A stretch of 9,387 nucleotides of DNA from Spirosoma sp. (lineage in GTDB: Bacteria > Bacteroidota > Bacteroidia > Cytophagales > Spirosomataceae): the NCBI GenBank assembly GCA_025351545.1, contig JANXVQ010000260.1, forward strand, positions 1 to 9,387. Direction: 5' to 3'. The translations under genes and the position numbers were made by a program. Positions within the stretch are counted from its first letter, which is position 1; each line of letters opens with the position of its first letter. Below are positions 6,525-9,387 of this stretch, in pieces. The notes beneath the pieces are model-generated. The model did not search any database and was not told the DNA's origin. It was given only the letters and a program-made list of their open reading frames with translations.

Positions 6525-6580
6525 TTAAGCAGACTTATTAACCACGTCGGACCGCCGAAGCGGTTAATAAGTCTGCTTAA
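6525..6580. repeat. 19-bp perfect inverted repeat between convergent genes
   Basis: TTAAGCAGACTTATTAACC (6525-6543) and its exact reverse complement (6562-6580) flank an 18-nt centre. On the minus strand the centre also offers ACCGC-TTCG-GCGGT (6564-6551), a 5-bp stem closed by a C(UUCG)G tetraloop that would compete with the inner end of the long stem. The element is the only structured sequence between the convergent MFS and oxidoreductase genes. A bidirectional transcription-end or mRNA 3'-stabilising hairpin is the natural reading, although no U tract follows on either side. A REP- or MITE-like dispersed element is the alternative. Confidence 0.85.
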
Positions 6581-6597
6581 ATGCTTATGACCTAATG

Positions 6598-7635
6598 TTA
6601 GGCGACACCGGACGATTCCGAATTCGACCCATAAATCCGTTCAACGATTTCCTGCAAGATTGCGCCCTGTTCTGCCGTACAGACAGTCGATGGTTTACCC
6701 TGACAGGCATCCAGAAAAGCGGCTGTATTTTTTACCTGTATGTCAACTTCTTCGAGGTACGGAAACCGAATGTCAGCCAGTTCACCTGCTACTTCGGTAT
6801 GCAGCGTAAACGGGAAGAGCTTAACGCCACCCTTGCTGCCGAAGAGTTCGAGATTCCGATCTTTGTCGGCCTGCGTATTGAGCGCAAACGACGCCGATAG
6901 CATAATGGACGCTTTGTTTGGAAACGAGAGATAAGCCGTTGCGGCATCTTCGACCTCAAATGTCTGGGGGTTCCAACTGCCCATCAGCCCCTTACCACCG
7001 GCCTTCCCAATAAAATCGTATGTATTGCCAAGTACTTGATCCGGCGTAGGATAACCCAAAGCACAAAGGGCTAAATCCAGTACATGAACACCGAGATCCA
7101 TTAAAGCACCACCGCCTTGCATAGTCTTATTGGTGAAATAACCCCAACCCGGAATGCCCCGCCGACGCAGGAAATGAGCTTTGATGTGATAAATATCACC
7201 CAACAAACCATCGGTCTGGCAACGCATAAATAACGCCCACTCGCTGGTCTGTCGGAGTTGAAAGTTATAGGCTAACGTGAGTCCTTTCTGAGCGGCTAAA
7301 GCGGCCATGTCGCGCGTGTTACGGGCAGATACGGCCGGTGGTTTTTCGCAGAAAACGTGGCAATTCTGTTCCAGAGCTTCCATCGTCTGCGGATAGTGCA
7401 AGTTGTTAGGCGTGCATATAACCACCAGATCAAGAGCACAGTGGCGGTACATTTCGGGTGTATTATCGAAGGCTTCCGAAATGCCATGTTTATCGGCCAG
7501 CGCGCGGGCTTTAGCAGCATCACGGCCACACACGGCTACAATTTCGACCCGATCAGATAACTGTTTAAGTGCAGGAATATGGTTATTATCGGCAATATTG
7601 CCCCCGCCAATAATGGCTGCTCTAAGTAGGGTCAT
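6598..7635 (-). CDS. Gfo/Idh/MocA-family oxidoreductase (second copy, different subgroup)
   Basis: This 345-residue protein begins with a Rossmann motif G-G-G-N-I-A (residues 10-15), close to the ATG at 7635. ICTPNNLHYPQTMEALEQ (73-90) follows, and the EKPPAVS block carries K98. The C-terminal GFO_IDH_MocA-type domain contains GWGYFTNKTMQGGGALMDLG (163-182) and H184, matching the GGG-x-x-x-D-x-x-x-H signature with D180/H184. It should be a cytoplasmic NAD(P)-dependent dehydrogenase acting on a sugar or cyclitol. It differs in motif detail from the plus-strand oxidoreductase at 4089 (GxGxxA against GxGxxG; EKPP against EKPF), so the two are not a recent duplication. The gene is convergent with the MFS gene. 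Its start overlaps the stop of a degenerate upstream frame, and a 14-bp direct repeat spans the start codon. The substrate cannot be determined. Confidence 0.9.
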   Translation of the reverse strand: MTLLRAAIIGGGNIADNNHIPALKQLSDRVEIVAVCGRDAAKARALADKHGISEAFDNTPEMYRHCALDLVVICTPNNLHYPQTMEALEQNCHVFCEKPPAVSARNTRDMAALAAQKGLTLAYNFQLRQTSEWALFMRCQTDGLLGDIYHIKAHFLRRRGIPGWGYFTNKTMQGGGALMDLGVHVLDLALCALGYPTPDQVLGNTYDFIGKAGGKGLMGSWNPQTFEVEDAATAYLSFPNKASIMLSASFALNTQADKDRNLELFGSKGGVKLFPFTLHTEVAGELADIRFPYLEEVDIQVKNTAAFLDACQGKPSTVCTAEQGAILQEIVERIYGSNSESSGVA

Positions 7636-7655
7636 AAGTAGTGCTCTAAGTAGGG
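7618..7655. repeat. 14-bp direct repeat bracketing the oxidoreductase start codon
   Basis: TGCTCTAAGTAGGG occurs at 7618-7631 and again, identically, at 7642-7655, a 24-bp offset. On the minus strand one copy encodes codons 2-6 of the oxidoreductase (ACC CTA CTT AGA GCA), and the other lies immediately upstream of its ATG. A third CTACTTA core abuts the ATG. This looks like a small tandem duplication at a junction and may have placed the present start codon. Confidence 0.75.
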
Positions 7656-7853
7656 CGGTTTGTGGGAATTGGCGGGGTTGAGGCTCTGTTGGGGGCGTAG
7701 TTGCGCCTTCTCGACGTCTACAGCCTCCAGTTTCATGACACGGGCCTCCACTGGGTCAAGACGCCTAAGACGCGTTTGACCCAGAGCGTTGAGTTGGCCG
7801 ATGTCATTGGTTTCTGCCAGGAACTTGTTTGGGTAAAAGGTGTACCTGACTAA
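7632..7853 (-). pseudogene. Probable remnant: start-less 73-codon frame, C-terminal tail of a lost gene
   Basis: After a TAA (7856-7854), a minus-strand frame stays open for 73 codons and ends at TGA 7634-7632, overlapping the oxidoreductase ATG. There is no ATG until codon 40 (7736), so a complete gene is unlikely. Codon third positions are rich in G/C like the flanking genes, and the product looks like protein. Segments such as YPNKFLAETNDIGQLNALGQ and TRLRRLDPVEARVMKLEAVD have hydrophobic residues spaced 3-4 apart, as in a short coiled coil. I do not recognise the family. The alternatives are a genuine 34-residue peptide from the internal ATG, translationally coupled to the oxidoreductase, or a chance frame. 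The last few codons fall in the 14-bp direct repeat, so the original end may have been altered. Confidence 0.4.
7751..7784. repeat. Stem-loop with 13-bp stem between purL and oxidoreductase
   Basis: CTGGGTCAA-g-ACGC (7751-7764) pairs with GCGT-TTGACCCAG (7772-7784), leaving one bulged G and a 7-nt loop. It lies inside the degenerate frame, about 100 bp after the purL stop. It lacks a following U tract on either strand, so it is not a textbook intrinsic terminator. It may limit read-through from purL or reflect a small palindromic insertion. Confidence 0.6.
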
Positions 7854-7881
7854 TTACAAAACTTAACTAGTTACATTCTGA

Positions 7882-9387
7882 TTACGCCATTATCTTGCCC
7901 AATGCGTTGTCGTACAAGGCTTTCGCTTCGGCAAGGGTAAGGATGGGCGTGTTGTCAATAACAAAATTAGTATCCGTTACGGTGCCAAGCAGACGGAACG
8001 GGATGATGCTATCGGTCAGGTATTTTTCTACGTATTGCTGCTGATCGAGCGACACCGAAACGACCACCCGGCTCTGGCTTTCGCCAAACAGGAACGAATC
8101 CAGGCGATACCGATCATCGGCCTTAATCGAAAAACCTTTGTTACCCGCCATCGCCGACTCGGCCAGTGTAGTGAACAGGCCACCATCCGAAACGTCGTGC
8201 GCCGATTGAATCCAACGGTTGCGGATCAGGGTTTTGATACCTTCCTGCACCTGCCATTCGTCGTCGAACGCAAAGGTGGGCGCGGGCGATGCTTTGATCT
8301 CCCGGTATGAATACAGGTACTCCGACGACGCAATATCGTTCGTTGACTGACCAACCAGATAAATCAGGTCGCCTTCGTTTTTGAAGTCGAGGGTCATGCG
8401 GTTAGCCGGATCTTCCATCAGGCCCAACATACCAATAGTTGGCGTTGGAAAGACAGGTCCATCATCGGAGCTTTGGTTGTAAAAGCTCACATTACCGCCC
8501 GTAACGGGTGTGCTGAACCGGCGACAGGCTTCGCCCATGCCCTGAACGGCCTCCACAAACTGCCAGTAAACTTCTGGCACATAGGGGTTTCCGAAGTTGA
8601 GGTTGTTGGTAACGGCCAGCGGCTCGCCCCCGGTGCAAACAATGTTCCGGCAGGCTTCGGCAACAGCGATCATAGCGCCCTGACGCGGGTTGGCGTTCAC
8701 ATAGCGGCTGTTGCAATCGACCGTAATAACAATGGATTTTTCGGTGGCGGGCAAACCGGGGGCTTTTACCCGCACAACGGCCGCATCAGACGGAGCGTTG
8801 GTGCTGCGGTTAGCCGTGCCGACCATTGAATCGTATTGTTCGTAGACCCACTGGCGCGAACAAATGTTCGGGTGCGACAGCAGGTGTTCGGCCACTTCCC
8901 TGATTTCGTCTTTTTCCAGATCATCCACATCCGACGCATCGAATTTGGCATATTCCTTAATATAGGCGGGTTCGGTGTACTCGCGTTCGTATTGGGGCGC
9001 ACCGCCACCCAACACCAGGTCGTAAGCGGGCACATCGGCCACGAGTTCGCCGTAGCGGTAAAAGTGAATCCGACCCAGATCATTTTCGCCGGGAGCCGTT
9101 ACCTCGCCAATTTTGGCGCAGTTCAAATCCCACTTATCAAAAATATCCTGAATAATGTGTTCCTTTCCTTTTTCGATCACCACCAGCATCCGCTCCTGCG
9201 ATTCCGACAGTAAAATCTCGAACGGGGCCATGTTGTCCTGACGCGTCGGCACTTTGTCGAGGTCGATAATCATGCCGTGTTCGCCCTTCGCACTCATTTC
9301 GGAGGTCGAGCAGATAATCCCGGCGGCACCCATATCCTGAATACCAATCACATAGCCTGTTTCGATGATTTCGAGGGTGGCTTCGAG
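7882..9387 (-). CDS. purL: Phosphoribosylformylglycinamidine synthase, PurL subunit (5'-truncated by window edge)
   Basis: The frame enters from the right edge with LEATLEIIETGYVIGIQDMG and runs 501 codons to TAA at 7884-7882. It is therefore the C-terminal two-thirds of a small-type PurL of about 740 residues. This enzyme converts FGAR, glutamine-derived ammonia and ATP to FGAM in purine synthesis, working with PurQ and PurS. Visible landmarks are IQDMGAAGI and LLSESQERM of the first AIRS C-terminal domain. The second AIRS N-terminal domain has DCNSRYVNANPRQGAMIAVA, CTGGEPLAVTNNLNFGNP and the TPVTGGNVSFYNQS phosphate-binding loop. AHDVSDGGLFTTLAESAMAG and FGESQSRVVV lie near the C-terminus. 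A GTG at 9351 is internal, not the start. The N-terminal active-site region is outside the window. Nothing suggests damage. No clear terminator follows the stop. Confidence 0.96.
   Translation of the reverse strand, partial: LEATLEIIETGYVIGIQDMGAAGIICSTSEMSAKGEHGMIIDLDKVPTRQDNMAPFEILLSESQERMLVVIEKGKEHIIQDIFDKWDLNCAKIGEVTAPGENDLGRIHFYRYGELVADVPAYDLVLGGGAPQYEREYTEPAYIKEYAKFDASDVDDLEKDEIREVAEHLLSHPNICSRQWVYEQYDSMVGTANRSTNAPSDAAVVRVKAPGLPATEKSIVITVDCNSRYVNANPRQGAMIAVAEACRNIVCTGGEPLAVTNNLNFGNPYVPEVYWQFVEAVQGMGEACRRFSTPVTGGNVSFYNQSSDDGPVFPTPTIGMLGLMEDPANRMTLDFKNEGDLIYLVGQSTNDIASSEYLYSYREIKASPAPTFAFDDEWQVQEGIKTLIRNRWIQSAHDVSDGGLFTTLAESAMAGNKGFSIKADDRYRLDSFLFGESQSRVVVSVSLDQQQYVEKYLTDSIIPFRLLGTVTDTNFVIDNTPILTLAEAKALYDNALGKIMA

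Noticed and set aside
6421..6528. A 35-residue ORF after the MFS gene
   Set aside because: The product is Cys-rich with no recognisable pattern, and its end runs into the hairpin arm. It is most likely chance.
6595..6900. A 101-codon plus-strand frame over the end of the second oxidoreductase
   Set aside because: It is antisense to the conserved C-terminal domain and has no recognisable product.
7864..7873. 10-bp palindrome TAACTAGTTA just after the purL stop
   Set aside because: It is too short to separate from chance in A/T-rich spacer and has no U tract.
1..9387. CRISPR arrays, tRNA/rRNA genes, insertion sequences or phage genes
   Set aside because: I looked on both strands and found no repeat-spacer periodicity, cloverleaf, transposase motif or phage protein.

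Overview
The window reads as chromosome of a Bacteroidota member, most likely a Cytophagales bacterium of the Spirosoma/Dyadobacter type. This is inferred from three things: TAnnTTTG-type -7 promoter boxes, A/T-rich leaders without Shine-Dalgarno sites before most starts, and the style of the encoded proteins (short PurL of the PurS/PurQ-dependent kind, Bacteroidota-type MltG and YbgC-like thioesterase). No species can be named from the sequence alone.

Layout. On the minus strand at the left, mltG (1669-632) is followed by a hotdog-fold acyl-CoA thioesterase (557-144) and by the first 30 codons of a further minus-strand frame that leaves the window (91-1). These look like one operon. A divergent lipoprotein gene with an NTF2/SnoaL-like domain (1794-2291) shares a 124-bp intergenic region with mltG. 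That region holds a convincing mltG promoter and an 11-bp perfect inverted repeat. After a 470-bp non-coding stretch comes a secreted GH18 chitinase (2762-3916) with a clear Bacteroidota promoter, then a possible 37-codon ORF (3940-4053). A Gfo/Idh/MocA oxidoreductase (4089-5132) follows, overlapped by ATGA with an ExuT-like MFS transporter (5129-6412).

The right part is all minus strand. The 3' two-thirds of purL enters from the right edge (9387-7882). Downstream lies a start-less 73-codon frame (7853-7632), probably the tail of a decayed gene. Its stop overlaps the start of a second Gfo/Idh/MocA oxidoreductase (7635-6598), and a 14-bp direct repeat brackets that junction. The convergent ends of the MFS gene and the second oxidoreductase are separated by a 56-bp hairpin with 19-bp perfect arms.

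Functionally, the oxidoreductase and transporter pair suggests uptake and NAD(P)-dependent oxidation or reduction of a sugar acid, inositol or related carbohydrate. The chitinase supplies extracellular polysaccharide hydrolysis. MltG and PurL are housekeeping. I do not see a new defence, mobile or biosynthetic system here. The parts worth a second look are the structured intergenic elements and the gene remnant beside purL.
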